16,245 nt of DNA from CAZVYN01 sp964631125. Lineage in GTDB: Bacteria; Eisenbacteria; RBG-16-71-46; CAIMUX01. The DNA is taken from contig CAZVYN010000086.1 in assembly GCA_964631125.1 (NCBI GenBank), positions 1 through 16,245 of the forward strand, written 5' to 3'. A program made the translations under genes and the position numbers. The notes under the pieces were generated by a model. It saw nothing but the letters and a program-made list of their open reading frames with translations, was not told the origin of the DNA and ran no database searches. Of this stretch, positions 8,338 through 15,710 are shown piece after piece (the first letter of the stretch is position 1; the number at the start of each line of letters is the position of its first letter).

Positions 8338-9156
8338 CTATGGCGCCGTCCGCATCGCGAGGATCGGCGTATCGTCAGGGATGCGGCTCACATACGCCGC
8401 ACGTTGTCCCCACTGACGGGCCGAGCCGGCCGATTCGAACCAGAGATCGGCGCGCATCCGCCAGCGCCCGCTCATGGTGTCTTCGACCCGATAGACGCCG
8501 ACGCCCGGGATCAGGATCTTGTCGCCGTAGTCGAACGGCGCGCCAGGTGTGAAGGTGCGGAGCAGGTCCCGGCTCAGGGCGAGGGTGCCGGCCTGGGGCC
8601 GGGTGTTCGAGGCCGTCACCAGCGGGTCACCGTCGGTTTCTTCGACCGAACTCGAGTAGCCGGTCACCACCACCCGGACGAATCGCTTCGCCTCGGGGGC
8701 AGCGTTCGCGCCGGTGGACGCCTGACCGGCCGCGCTTCGCCTGGGGGCGGTGCGGTCCTCGTTGGTTCCGGAGAACTCCGCCGAGATGTCAACCGACCAT
8801 TCCACGGCCTCACCGGCCCACTGGCCGACGGGGGTAGTGCCAACCGACCAACGGGTGACGGCGCGATCGACCAGCTGGAACCCGAGCAACAAGGCTACGA
8901 GCGTCACGGCGGCGAGCAGTTGGCGCCTCCGGACGCTTCCCCGCGTCTTCTGATTGCCGGCGGCAAAGCCCTTGGGCCACGACTCGATCTCCTCGGGGGA
9001 GGGCCAGTGGAAGGGACTGTTCGGAAGTTGGAAGTCGACGTGAGGAAGGCGTCGAGTCCATTCACTCCAGGAGATCCCGTGCGGGAGATGCGGCAAGCGG
9101 GGTAGATGCGCCAAACGGACGCGCCCGCTCTTCGGATCTGTTCGAATATCGTCCAT
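8338..9156 (-). CDS. Single-pass membrane protein with C-terminal 3D (MltA-like) domain
   Basis: 272 residues. Residues 1-77 are Pro/Trp-rich and probably cytoplasmic (for example LPHLPHGISW and HWPSPEEIESW). Positive residues RRR (76-78) then precede one hydrophobic segment (about 79-95). A low-complexity Ala/Thr linker (about 130-156) leads to a 3D domain (about 159-252). Its namesake aspartates are candidates at D175/D177 (TDGDPLVTAS), D226 (VEDTM) and D237 (ADLWF). The 3D domain forms the double-psi barrel of MltA-type lytic transglycosylases and occurs in cell-wall-associated proteins such as YocH, so a role in peptidoglycan cleavage or binding outside the membrane is inferred. I chose ATG 9156 because GGAG lies 6 nt upstream; an ATG at 9210 would add 18 residues. 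The stop is 24 nt from that of rsgA. I do not recognise the N-terminal region. Confidence 0.75.
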   Translation of the reverse strand: MDDIRTDPKSGRVRLAHLPRLPHLPHGISWSEWTRRLPHVDFQLPNSPFHWPSPEEIESWPKGFAAGNQKTRGSVRRRQLLAAVTLVALLLGFQLVDRAVTRWSVGTTPVGQWAGEAVEWSVDISAEFSGTNEDRTAPRRSAAGQASTGANAAPEAKRFVRVVVTGYSSSVEETDGDPLVTASNTRPQAGTLALSRDLLRTFTPGAPFDYGDKILIPGVGVYRVEDTMSGRWRMRADLWFESAGSARQWGQRAAYVSRIPDDTPILAMRTAP

Positions 9157-9366
9157 CCAGATCTCCAGGCCATTGACCCGGGTCGTAGTGCAGTGGGAAA
9201 AGGCTACCACCCGGGGCGGGGCGCGTCTACTCCGCCGGCCCGTCCCAGGTTCCTCCCTCTGGCCTCTCCGGTCCCCTATGCCAGGATCGGCGAGCGGCGG
9301 GTGAGGATTGAGGTAGCGGGAGAGAATTCCGCGGTGGTAGCCTGCACCATAGCTTGAGGATTCATC

Positions 9367-9383
9367 CTTGCCGGATCGGCAAG
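9367..9383. promoter_or_regulatory. 17-bp perfect palindrome, candidate regulator operator
   Basis: CTTGCCG, a 3-nt centre GAT, then CGGCAAG: 7-nt perfect arms. It lies 151 nt upstream of the first XRE-cupin start. XRE regulators usually bind as dimers to dyads of this size and many control their own promoter, so this is a candidate autoregulatory operator. No T-run follows, so it is not an obvious terminator. Function is inferred. Confidence 0.4.
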
Positions 9384-9433
9384 TCTTCCACTGCCAGACC
9401 TACTAATCGCCTCGCACCGTGGAGCTTGTCGGG

Positions 9434-9452
9434 CCCGAACGCATGTTTCGGG
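9434..9452. promoter_or_regulatory. Second dyad upstream of the XRE-cupin operon (CCCGAA-N7-TTCGGG)
   Basis: Perfect 6-nt arms CCCGAA and TTCGGG around a 7-nt centre. It overlaps a 10-bp palindrome TCGGGCCCGA at 9429-9438. It lies 82 nt before the first regulator start, closer to where the promoter should be than the 9367 palindrome. It could be an operator or a hairpin in the 5' leader. There is no experimental support here. Confidence 0.3.
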
Positions 9453-9534
9453 ATAGACGGGTCTCTTGGACGATCCCCAGGCCGGCAAACGGCCGCGCGC
9501 CCGCTGGGTGCGATGCCGCCAGGGGGGACGAACC

Positions 9535-10098
9535 ATGCCAAATCCGATCGGGAAGATCCTGGGCCGCCGGATCCGCCGGATCCGTCAAGAGAAGGGCCTC
9601 ACCCTCAAGCAGATCGAGGCGCGCGTAAAGGTAAGCGCCACACACATTTCAGAGATCGAGCGGGGCAAGACCTCGCCCACCGTCGGCGCTCTCGAACGGA
9701 TCTCCAACGCGCTCGAAGTGCCGGTCTCGCATCTGATCGAGCTCCCGTCCACGCCCGACCTGGAAGTGCAACGCCCGGATCCGCGGCGGGCGCTCCGGAT
9801 GTCCGGAGGGCAGGTCCAGCTGGAGCCGCTCACTGATCGACACACCCCATCAGACATGTCGCTCTTCCTCGCGACCCTGGAAAGCCACGCGGTACTCGAT
9901 GAAGCTCCTGGTCACGTCGGTGAAGAGTTCTGCTACGTCCTCGATGGCTACCTTGAGGTCGGCGTCAACGGCCAGACCCATATTCTCAAGCGCGGCGACA
10001 CGATCCACTTCAAAGCCAACCAGGCCCATCGCTTGCGCAATCTGAGCAGCCAACCTGTGCGGACCCTCTGGGCCGTGCGTCCCAAACTGTTCATTTGA
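9535..10098 (+). CDS. XRE-family HTH regulator with C-terminal cupin domain (paralogue 1)
   Basis: 187 residues. An N-terminal XRE helix-turn-helix (about 8-66, recognition segment THISEIERGKTSPTVGAL) is joined to a C-terminal cupin (about 107-183), the architecture of PuuR/SutR-like small-molecule-responsive regulators. The cupin keeps possible metal ligands: H127 and E130/E131 in motif 1 (GHVGEEFCYVLDG), and H165 in motif 2 (GDTIHFKANQAH). It may therefore sense a ligand through a bound metal. I chose ATG 9535 because AGGGGGGA ends 6 nt upstream; the frame extends to 9466 without a better signal. It is first in a two-gene operon with its paralogue, 12 nt away. No enzyme or transporter gene adjoins it in the same operon, so the ligand and targets are unknown. 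Confidence 0.88.
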   Translation: MPNPIGKILGRRIRRIRQEKGLTLKQIEARVKVSATHISEIERGKTSPTVGALERISNALEVPVSHLIELPSTPDLEVQRPDPRRALRMSGGQVQLEPLTDRHTPSDMSLFLATLESHAVLDEAPGHVGEEFCYVLDGYLEVGVNGQTHILKRGDTIHFKANQAHRLRNLSSQPVRTLWAVRPKLFI

Positions 10099-10104
10099 AG
10101 GAGG
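10098..10104 (+). promoter_or_regulatory. Strong ribosome binding site of second XRE-cupin gene
   Basis: AAGGAGG, ending 6 nt before ATG 10111. Its first base is the last base of the upstream stop codon. This fits translational coupling of the two regulators and fixes the start of the second. Confidence 0.7.
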
Positions 10105-10110
10105 CAGCCG

Positions 10111-10689
10111 ATGCCAAGTCGTGAGCGTGTGGGGGCGCGGATCCGAAATGTCCGGACCCTGCAGAACAAGACACTGCGGGACGTGGAGAACGCGTCCGGA
10201 TTCTCGTCGACCCACATCTCCGAGATCGAGCGGGGCCGCACCTCGCCCACGATCGGCGCATTGATCCGGATCGCGAACGCCCTGGAGAAAGATCCGAGCT
10301 ATTTCATCGAGGACCGTGAACTCGACGAGGTCTTCGTCACCTCGCCGGATGCCCGGGAGACCCCCGATCCAAGGCAGTTCGACGTCAGCGGGCACGGGGT
10401 CCAGGTGGAGGCGCTCACGCGCGGAATTCTCGGCGGCCGAATCCAGAGTTACGAACTCGAGCTCGATGCCGGCGCAGAAGGAATGATCCGACGGTTGGTC
10501 GATGGCGCCGACGTCTTCGTCCTCTGTCTGACCGGGGTCGTGGACTTGGTGGTGGAAGACCGTCCGCTTCGACTCGAGTTCGGGAGCCATCTGCACGGGC
10601 TCCTCCCGGACGGCTTCACGATCAGAAATCCGGGTGAAGACCCGGCGCGACTGTTGGTCGTCTACGACCCGGGCTCGACCCAGAGTTGA
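10111..10689 (+). CDS. XRE-family HTH regulator with degenerate cupin domain (paralogue 2)
   Basis: 192 residues with the same architecture as its upstream neighbour. The HTH (about 6-64) has recognition segment THISEIERGRTSPTIGAL, differing from paralogue 1 only conservatively (K/R, V/I). The C-terminal cupin (about 108-187) is diverged. The region matching motif 1 reads GADVFVLCLTGVVDLVV, without the His and Glu ligands. The region matching motif 2 reads FGSHLHGLLPDGFTIRN, without a His at the expected place. It probably binds no metal, or a different ligand. I infer a recent-enough duplication with conserved DNA target and changed sensing, and perhaps heterodimers. The stop lies 3 nt from that of convergent mazG. 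Confidence 0.87.
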   Translation: MPSRERVGARIRNVRTLQNKTLRDVENASGFSSTHISEIERGRTSPTIGALIRIANALEKDPSYFIEDRELDEVFVTSPDARETPDPRQFDVSGHGVQVEALTRGILGGRIQSYELELDAGAEGMIRRLVDGADVFVLCLTGVVDLVVEDRPLRLEFGSHLHGLLPDGFTIRNPGEDPARLLVVYDPGSTQS

Positions 10690-10692
10690 TCG

Positions 10693-11541
10693 TCAGGGCT
10701 GGGGATCGGGACTCGAACCGACCTCAGTCGCTTTCACAGCCTCCCAGGCCCGATCGAGCGTAGCCGCGTCCACTCCCTCGGGGCGCAGTCCTAGCGCCGC
10801 GAGATGCGCGACGACCCCGGAGTGCCGTCGTCGAAATTTGTCCGATGCGCTCCTCAGCGCGAACTCGGGGTCGACCTCGAGGTGCCGCGCCAGGCTTGTG
10901 ACCGCGAAGAGCAGATCGCCCACTTCTTCGGTCCGACGGGCCTGTGGCGCTGTTGGCTCGGCGGCGCCCGTGGCGGGACCGAGGAGTTCTTCGACCTCTA
11001 CCAGCTCCTCTCGGATCTTCGAGATCACTCCCCTGGCGTCTTTCCAGTCGAACCCACCCGACGCGGCGCGGCGCTGCAGTTTCTCTGCTTGTCGCAAGGC
11101 TGGAAGGGCCGGGTCGAGCGGCGGCAGCGCTCCCGCCTCGGTTTCCCCTCGTTCGCCGCGTTTGATCTCGTCCCACTGACGCTCGACCTCGGCGGGGGAG
11201 GACAACGGTGACTCCCCGAAGACATGGGGATGACGGCGGCGGATCTTCTCGATCGCCACCCGAGCGAGATCCGCGAACGACGTGATCGCGCCCTCGTCCT
11301 GCGCCACGACCACCACGAGCGACAACACGAAGAAGAGATCGCCGATCTCCTCGCGCACACGTGGACGCCCTTCCTCTTCGACTGCCCCGAGCACCTCGAA
11401 CGCTTCCTCGATGAGATAGGGGGCCAAGGTGCGCAGGGTCTGCGCGCGATCCCATGGACACCCTTGCGGGGACCGCAGCCGCGAGGCCAGGGCGAGGAGT
11501 CCTTCCCAGGTGGCCGGTAGATCGTTAGGTTCGTCTGCCAT
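10693..11541 (-). CDS. mazG: MazG nucleoside triphosphate pyrophosphohydrolase
   Basis: Hydrolyses NTPs and dNTPs to monophosphates and pyrophosphate, a housecleaning or stress role. 282 residues, slightly above the about 263 of E. coli MazG, and organised as two tandem MazG domains. The first has SPQGCPWDRAQTLRTLAPYLIEE followed by EEIGD, here split as PYLIEEAFE (41-49) and EEIGD (64-68). The second has EELVEVEE (178-185) and EEVGD (205-209). Both keep the acidic Mg2+-binding pattern EExxE...ExxD. ATG 11541 gives the typical N-terminus; the frame continues upstream to 11727 with low-complexity Arg/Pro sequence overlapping cdd antisense, which I reject. No strong ribosome binding site is seen. 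It is divergent from cdd with a 44-nt gap, so the promoters must be closely packed. Confidence 0.95.
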   Translation of the reverse strand: MADEPNDLPATWEGLLALASRLRSPQGCPWDRAQTLRTLAPYLIEEAFEVLGAVEEEGRPRVREEIGDLFFVLSLVVVVAQDEGAITSFADLARVAIEKIRRRHPHVFGESPLSSPAEVERQWDEIKRGERGETEAGALPPLDPALPALRQAEKLQRRAASGGFDWKDARGVISKIREELVEVEELLGPATGAAEPTAPQARRTEEVGDLLFAVTSLARHLEVDPEFALRSASDKFRRRHSGVVAHLAALGLRPEGVDAATLDRAWEAVKATEVGSSPDPQP

Positions 11542-11585
11542 CGGCCGCACTCTACCAGGCGATCGCGAGGAGGCCAGAGATCGAG

Positions 11586-11960
11586 ATGTCGACTCTCGTG
11601 CGGGGCGCCCGAGCGGCGGCGCTTCGGGCGCACGCTCCGTACTCTCACTTCGCGGTGGGCGCCGCGATCCTCTCGCGCGATGGGTCGGTCGTGACCGGCG
11701 CCAACATCGAGAACGTGGCGTATCCACTCGGTGTCTGCGCCGAGCGGATCGCGCTCCTCCGCTGGCGGGCCCTCAGGGGAACTCCTGTCGTCGCGATAGC
11801 GATCTACACTCCGACCGAGCAGCCGACGACCCCTTGCGGACTCTGTCGAGACGCGTTGGTCCGTTGGGCCCCGGGGGCCCGAGTCCTCCTGGTGTGGAAG
11901 ACTGGTGAGTGCGGACCCGTGTCCGTCCTCGATCTCCTTCCGGACGGTGTACGGCGATGA
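11586..11960 (+). CDS. cdd: Cytidine deaminase
   Basis: Deaminates cytidine and deoxycytidine to uridine and deoxyuridine in pyrimidine salvage. 124 residues, matching the short homotetrameric zinc class. NIEN (40-43) is part of the substrate pocket. The zinc site is C51 in CAE, with catalytic E53, plus C84 and C87 in PCGLC. The N-terminal APYSHFAVGAA is typical. The best purine-rich stretch, GAGGAGG (11567-11573), sits 12 nt upstream of ATG 11586, further than ideal. The stop overlaps the deoA start as ATGA (11957-11960), so the two are translationally coupled. Their reactions are consecutive: the uridine made here is the substrate of the phosphorylase. Confidence 0.95.
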   Translation: MSTLVRGARAAALRAHAPYSHFAVGAAILSRDGSVVTGANIENVAYPLGVCAERIALLRWRALRGTPVVAIAIYTPTEQPTTPCGLCRDALVRWAPGARVLLVWKTGECGPVSVLDLLPDGVRR

Positions 11961-13267
11961 ATGCGAAAGAGCTGATTCGCAAGAAGCGGGATGGCGGTCG
12001 CCTCGCTGCGGACGAACTGCGATTCATCGCGCTCGGCGCCGCAGACGAGAGCATTCCGGCCTACCAGCTGACGGCTTTGTTGATGGCGATCTTCTTCCAG
12101 GGCCTCGACCCGGACGAGACGGTGTTACTGACGGAGGCGATGCGCGACTCGGGGGACCGTCTGCGGTTCGATGTGGCGGCGGACAAGCACTCGACCGGCG
12201 GGGTCGGCGACAAGGTGTCCTTCCTGGTAGCGCCGCTCGTGGCGGCGGCGGGCGTGCCGGTGCCGATGATCTCCGGACGGTCGCTCGGACACACCGGCGG
12301 GACGCTCGACAAGCTGGAGTCGATCGCCGGCCTGCGGACCGACCTCTCGCCGGACGAGGTGCGCGCACAAGTCGAGGCGGTGGGGCTGTGCATCGCCGCG
12401 CAGGGCAGTCGTCTGGCGCCTGCCGACAAAGTCTTCTACGCCCTGCGAGATTCGGCCTCGATCGTCGAGTCGATCCCGTTGATCGTCGCGAGCATCTTGA
12501 GCAAGAAGGCGGCCGCTGGGATCCGCGCGCTGGCGCTCGACGTGAAGTATGGCGATGGCGCCTTCATGCCGGATCCCGTTCAGGGTCGGCGCCTGGCGGA
12601 GGCGCTCGTGTCGGTCGCCGCAAAGCTCGGAATCCGCACCCGCGCCTACCTGACGCCGATGGATCGCGTGTTGGGTCGCACCGCGGGGAATGCGTTGGAG
12701 ATCGTGGAGTCGATCCAACTCCTGCGCCGCGACACGCGTTCTGCCGATCTCGAGGATCTGACCTTGGAACTCGGCGCCGGAATGCTCGAGCTCGCCGGCG
12801 CGACGGCCGATCGCGCGTCGGGGCGCGAGAGGCTCATCTCGCTCTGGGACTCGGGCGCAGGTCTCGAGCGGCTGACACGCTGCGTCGAAGCGCAGGGAGG
12901 CGATCCGGACCTCATCGCGCATCCCGAACGGCTCCCGCACTCGAAGCGTGTGCAGGAGGTTCGCGCGTCCAGGTCAGGGCGGTTCGCCGGCTTGCGCGCC
13001 CGGCCAGTCGGCGAGTGGATCACGGCCGCCGGGGGTGGACGTCTGCACCGAGATCAATCGATCGACGCGGCAGTCGGGGTCGAGATCGTGCGGTCTCTCG
13101 GCGAGGAGATCCGAGCGGGCGACATCGTCTTCCGGCTGCACACGAGTGAGAGCGGCGGGGGAGCAGTGGACGGAGCCGCCGCCAGCGCGTGGATCCTCTC
13201 GGAGGATGAGGCGCCGGCGCGATCTCGTTGGGTCCTGGAGACGATCGGCCCGAGCCCGGACGCGTGA
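11957..13267 (+). CDS. deoA: Thymidine/pyrimidine-nucleoside phosphorylase
   Basis: Reversibly cleaves thymidine, deoxyuridine or uridine with phosphate to the free base and (deoxy)ribose-1-phosphate. 436 residues, the standard length. The family signature SGRSLGHTGGTLDKLE is at 106-121, and the phosphate-binding KHSTGGVGDK at 77-86. The N-terminal helical domain (ELIRKKRDGG...AYQLTALLMAIFFQGL) and C-terminal alpha/beta parts appear complete. The start is set by the ATGA overlap with cdd; an upstream in-frame GTG at 11909 lies inside cdd and is unlikely. Whether it prefers thymidine (DeoA) or uridine as well (Pdp) cannot be read from these motifs. The stop is 8 nt from that of the convergent penicillin-binding protein. 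Confidence 0.93.
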   Translation: MNAKELIRKKRDGGRLAADELRFIALGAADESIPAYQLTALLMAIFFQGLDPDETVLLTEAMRDSGDRLRFDVAADKHSTGGVGDKVSFLVAPLVAAAGVPVPMISGRSLGHTGGTLDKLESIAGLRTDLSPDEVRAQVEAVGLCIAAQGSRLAPADKVFYALRDSASIVESIPLIVASILSKKAAAGIRALALDVKYGDGAFMPDPVQGRRLAEALVSVAAKLGIRTRAYLTPMDRVLGRTAGNALEIVESIQLLRRDTRSADLEDLTLELGAGMLELAGATADRASGRERLISLWDSGAGLERLTRCVEAQGGDPDLIAHPERLPHSKRVQEVRASRSGRFAGLRARPVGEWITAAGGGRLHRDQSIDAAVGVEIVRSLGEEIRAGDIVFRLHTSESGGGAVDGAAASAWILSEDEAPARSRWVLETIGPSPDA

Positions 13268-13275
13268 GCGTTCGC

Positions 13276-15348
13276 TCAGTCCTCGGGCGCCTCTTCCAGC
13301 GGAGCCTCGGTTCCCGCGCCGCCGGCCGGGCCGAGGTGGATCCCGCAGTAGTCGAGAGGCTCCTTCCCGATGCGGAATGCGTCCTTCGCCGAGCGTGGAC
13401 AGGCGCTGCGCGCCAGCCTGCCCGAGTAGACGCAGGTGACGACCTCGACCACTCCCGGCGGCGGCGTGAAATCTTCCTTGCCGTAGATCTCGACCGCCTT
13501 GCGCATGAAGGCGCACCACGGAGGGAGCGCCGCGCTCGCTCCGGTCATCTTCGCTCCGATCGGTTTCTTCTCGTCGAAACCGATCCAGACACCACAGGAG
13601 AGCCGGGGCACGAAACCGACGAACCAGGCGTCGGAGTAATCATCGGTCGTGCCCGTCTTCCCGGCCGCGGGGGCGTCGAACTCATACTTCGCACGAGCCT
13701 GCCAAGCGGTCCCGCCATCGAAGACCGACCGCATCAGACTGAGCGTCTCGTAGCAGGAGATCTCGTCCAGTCCTTCGCGTGAGTTCGCCTGGTGCCGCTC
13801 GACGGTCCGCCCGTGTCGATCTTCCACGCGCTCGATGCTGAACGGTTCGCGCCAGATCCCGGAGTTCGCGAACGAGCCGTAGGCCGAAGTCAACTCCAGC
13901 GGCGTGGTCTCGCCCGTGCCGAGCGCGAGCGAGAGTTCGATCGGAAGCGGACTCTCGATCCCCATGCTCTGCGCGATCTCCGCCACCCGTTTGGGCCCCA
14001 CCTCCTTCAGGAGTCGGATGCTCGGCGTGTTGATCGACTTCATGAGCGCGTAGCGCAGCGTGACCAAGCCGTGGAACTTGCGGTCGAAGTTCTGCGGCGA
14101 CCAGGTCTGGCGCTTGCCGCCCGCGCCGATCCAACCCTCCGTGATGGGTGCATCGAGCACGAGGTCGTTCGTCTTGTGGCCGCGCTGCAGCGCGCTGGCG
14201 TAGACGAACGGCTTGAATGCGCTGCCCGGCTGCCGATGCGCCTGGGTGGCGCGGTTGAAGCTGCTCTCTCGGAACTCACGGCCGCCGACGAGAGCGCGGA
14301 TGGCGCCCGACTGCGGCTCGAGCGCGACGAGAGCCCCTTGCAGATACGGGATCTTCCCGCCCTTCTCGGCGAGACTGCCCGCGCGTTGCCCTTGGTGCCG
14401 GAGGTATCGATACGCGTTCTTCTCCTCCAGCTCTCGGAGCTGCGCGTCCATCGCGGCTTCGGCGGCGTTCTGCAGGTCGAGGTCGAGCGTCGTGTAGACC
14501 TTGAGACCTCCGCGGTACAGTTCGGTCGCGCCGTAGCGCGCGATCAGCTCTCGGCGCACATGTTCCGTGAAGTAGGGCGCGGCCGATCGAGTCGACCGCG
14601 CCGAGCCGAGCGTGACCTCCGATTGCATCGCCGCCGAGAGCGCGGCGTCGTCGAGGTATCCCTGCTGGTGCATCCGACGCAGAACGACATTGCGTCGCTC
14701 GCGCGCCGCCTCGGGGTGACGCAGCGGAGAGAACGCCGATGGATTCGCCGCGAGACCCGCGACCATCGCGGCTTCCGGCGCGACCAACTCCTGGACGTCC
14801 TTGCCGAAGTATCGATCGGCGGCGGCCTGGATGCCGTAGGCGCCCTCACCCAGATAGATCTGGTTGAGATAGAGCTCCAGGATCTCGTCCTTGGAGAAGG
14901 ATCGTTCCAACCTGACCGCGAGGATCGCTTCCTTGATCTTGCGGGTGAACGTCTGCGAGTTGCTGAGGAACAGGTTGCGCGCGAGCTGTTGCGTGATCGT
15001 GCTGCCGCCCTGCGCGATCTGTCCGGTCGCGAGGTTCGATCGAAACGCCCGGAAAACGGCCCAGAGGTCGATGCCCCAGTGCCGATAGAAACGTCGGTCT
15101 TCGGTGGCCAGGAACGCCTGGCGAACGATGTCGGGCGTCTCGCGAAGTCGGATCAGATTCCGGTTCTCGACGAAGAACTCGTCGATCACTCGCCCGTTCT
15201 TGTCGATCAACACGGTATTGATGCTTGGCTCGACCTCGCCGGGGGTCCTGGGGGTCGGGAGGTCCTCTCCCCAGACGACGAACAGCCCGAAGAGCGCGCC
15301 CGCCATGGCGAGGGGAACCAGCAGCAGGAGGATCAAGGCGATGCGCAT
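13276..15348 (-). CDS. Class A penicillin-binding protein, PBP1A type (glycosyltransferase/transpeptidase)
   Basis: Polymerises lipid II into glycan strands and cross-links the peptides at the outer face of the inner membrane. 690 residues. An N-terminal membrane anchor (about 2-26) has almost no cytoplasmic tail. The GT51 domain (about 55-235) has catalytic E83 in EDRRFYRHWG, GGSTITQQLARN (114-125) and KDEILELYLNQIYLG (153-167). The transpeptidase domain (about 335-620) has nucleophile S376 in SAFK, SIN (438-440) and KTG (564-566), so both activities look intact. The C-terminal extension has three Cys (639, 650, 668), a pattern often seen at the end of PBP1A-like proteins. TTGGAGTG lies upstream of ATG 15348. 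It is divergent from the rRNA operon. Its presence shows a peptidoglycan-making cell. Confidence 0.95.
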   Translation of the reverse strand: MRIALILLLLVPLAMAGALFGLFVVWGEDLPTPRTPGEVEPSINTVLIDKNGRVIDEFFVENRNLIRLRETPDIVRQAFLATEDRRFYRHWGIDLWAVFRAFRSNLATGQIAQGGSTITQQLARNLFLSNSQTFTRKIKEAILAVRLERSFSKDEILELYLNQIYLGEGAYGIQAAADRYFGKDVQELVAPEAAMVAGLAANPSAFSPLRHPEAARERRNVVLRRMHQQGYLDDAALSAAMQSEVTLGSARSTRSAAPYFTEHVRRELIARYGATELYRGGLKVYTTLDLDLQNAAEAAMDAQLRELEEKNAYRYLRHQGQRAGSLAEKGGKIPYLQGALVALEPQSGAIRALVGGREFRESSFNRATQAHRQPGSAFKPFVYASALQRGHKTNDLVLDAPITEGWIGAGGKRQTWSPQNFDRKFHGLVTLRYALMKSINTPSIRLLKEVGPKRVAEIAQSMGIESPLPIELSLALGTGETTPLELTSAYGSFANSGIWREPFSIERVEDRHGRTVERHQANSREGLDEISCYETLSLMRSVFDGGTAWQARAKYEFDAPAAGKTGTTDDYSDAWFVGFVPRLSCGVWIGFDEKKPIGAKMTGASAALPPWCAFMRKAVEIYGKEDFTPPPGVVEVVTCVYSGRLARSACPRSAKDAFRIGKEPLDYCGIHLGPAGGAGTEAPLEEAPED

Positions 15349-15514
15349 GGGGGGTCACTCCAACAGACGGGCCGAGATCGGTCAAGCCGCGGGATCTGAG
15401 TCGAAATTCCTCGCGATCGGACGGTCACGCCGGAGGAACCGAACGCTCAATGACGGCTCGAAACGCCTGTCGGCAGCGATGTTCGAGTCCGACGGGCCCG
15501 CAGACGCAGAAGCC
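15349..15514. other. Non-coding region between PBP gene and rRNA promoter
   Basis: About 165 nt between the divergent penicillin-binding protein gene and the rRNA promoter. It should hold the promoter of the PBP gene on the minus strand. I see no clear -35/-10 pair for it beyond a TTGACC near 15380-15390 on that strand without a good -10. No gene is evident. Confidence 0.4.
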
Positions 15515-15555
15515 AAAAAAAAGTATTGACCCCCGCTCTCGCTCGCGGCTAAGTT
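15515..15555 (+). promoter_or_regulatory. rRNA operon promoter with A-tract UP element
   Basis: TTGACC (15526-15531) matches the -35 consensus at five of six bases. TAAGTT (15550-15555) is a moderate -10 at 18-nt spacing. A run of eight A (15515-15522) directly upstream stands out in this GC-rich region and is placed as an UP element would be. Transcription would start near 15562, giving a leader of about 330 nt. Assignment rests on position ahead of 16S and on these matches. Confidence 0.6.
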
Positions 15556-15710
15556 CCCGATCCCGCAGCGAACAGAGCCGGGATTCGGAGATTCGATCCG
15601 AGTCCAGCATCGCCAGGATCCCATAGCGGAAACAGCGAGTCGGGTTCAGGTCGAGCCGGTTGTGCGATCCACTCGCCGCCGGCCGCGGGCACAGTTTTCT
15701 GCAGCGCCCA

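Larger units (their letters stand above)
9157..9534. other. 378-nt non-coding divergent control region
   Basis: Separates the 3D-domain gene (-) from the XRE-cupin operon (+). I found no convincing gene in it; the only short frame starting at ATG 9279 stops after eight codons. It must hold the promoters for both directions. It contains at least three inverted repeats: AGGAT/ATCCT (9357-9368), CTTGCCG/CGGCAAG (9367-9383) and CCCGAA/TTCGGG (9434-9452). The ribosome binding site for the first regulator lies at its right end (AGGGGGGA, 9521-9528). Confidence 0.6.

Noticed and set aside
9426..9456. Possible promoter TTGTCG...GGATAG before the XRE operon
   Set aside because: The spacing is 19 nt and the -10 match is poor; not strong enough to list as a promoter.
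9466..9534. Upstream extension of the first XRE regulator
   Set aside because: The added residues are Arg/Gly-rich with no HTH similarity, and AGGGGGGA is ideally placed before ATG 9535.
13792..15399. 535-codon plus-strand frame opposite the penicillin-binding protein
   Set aside because: Shadow of a gene with complete catalytic motifs; its Arg/Leu/Glu composition is typical of antisense frames in GC-rich DNA.
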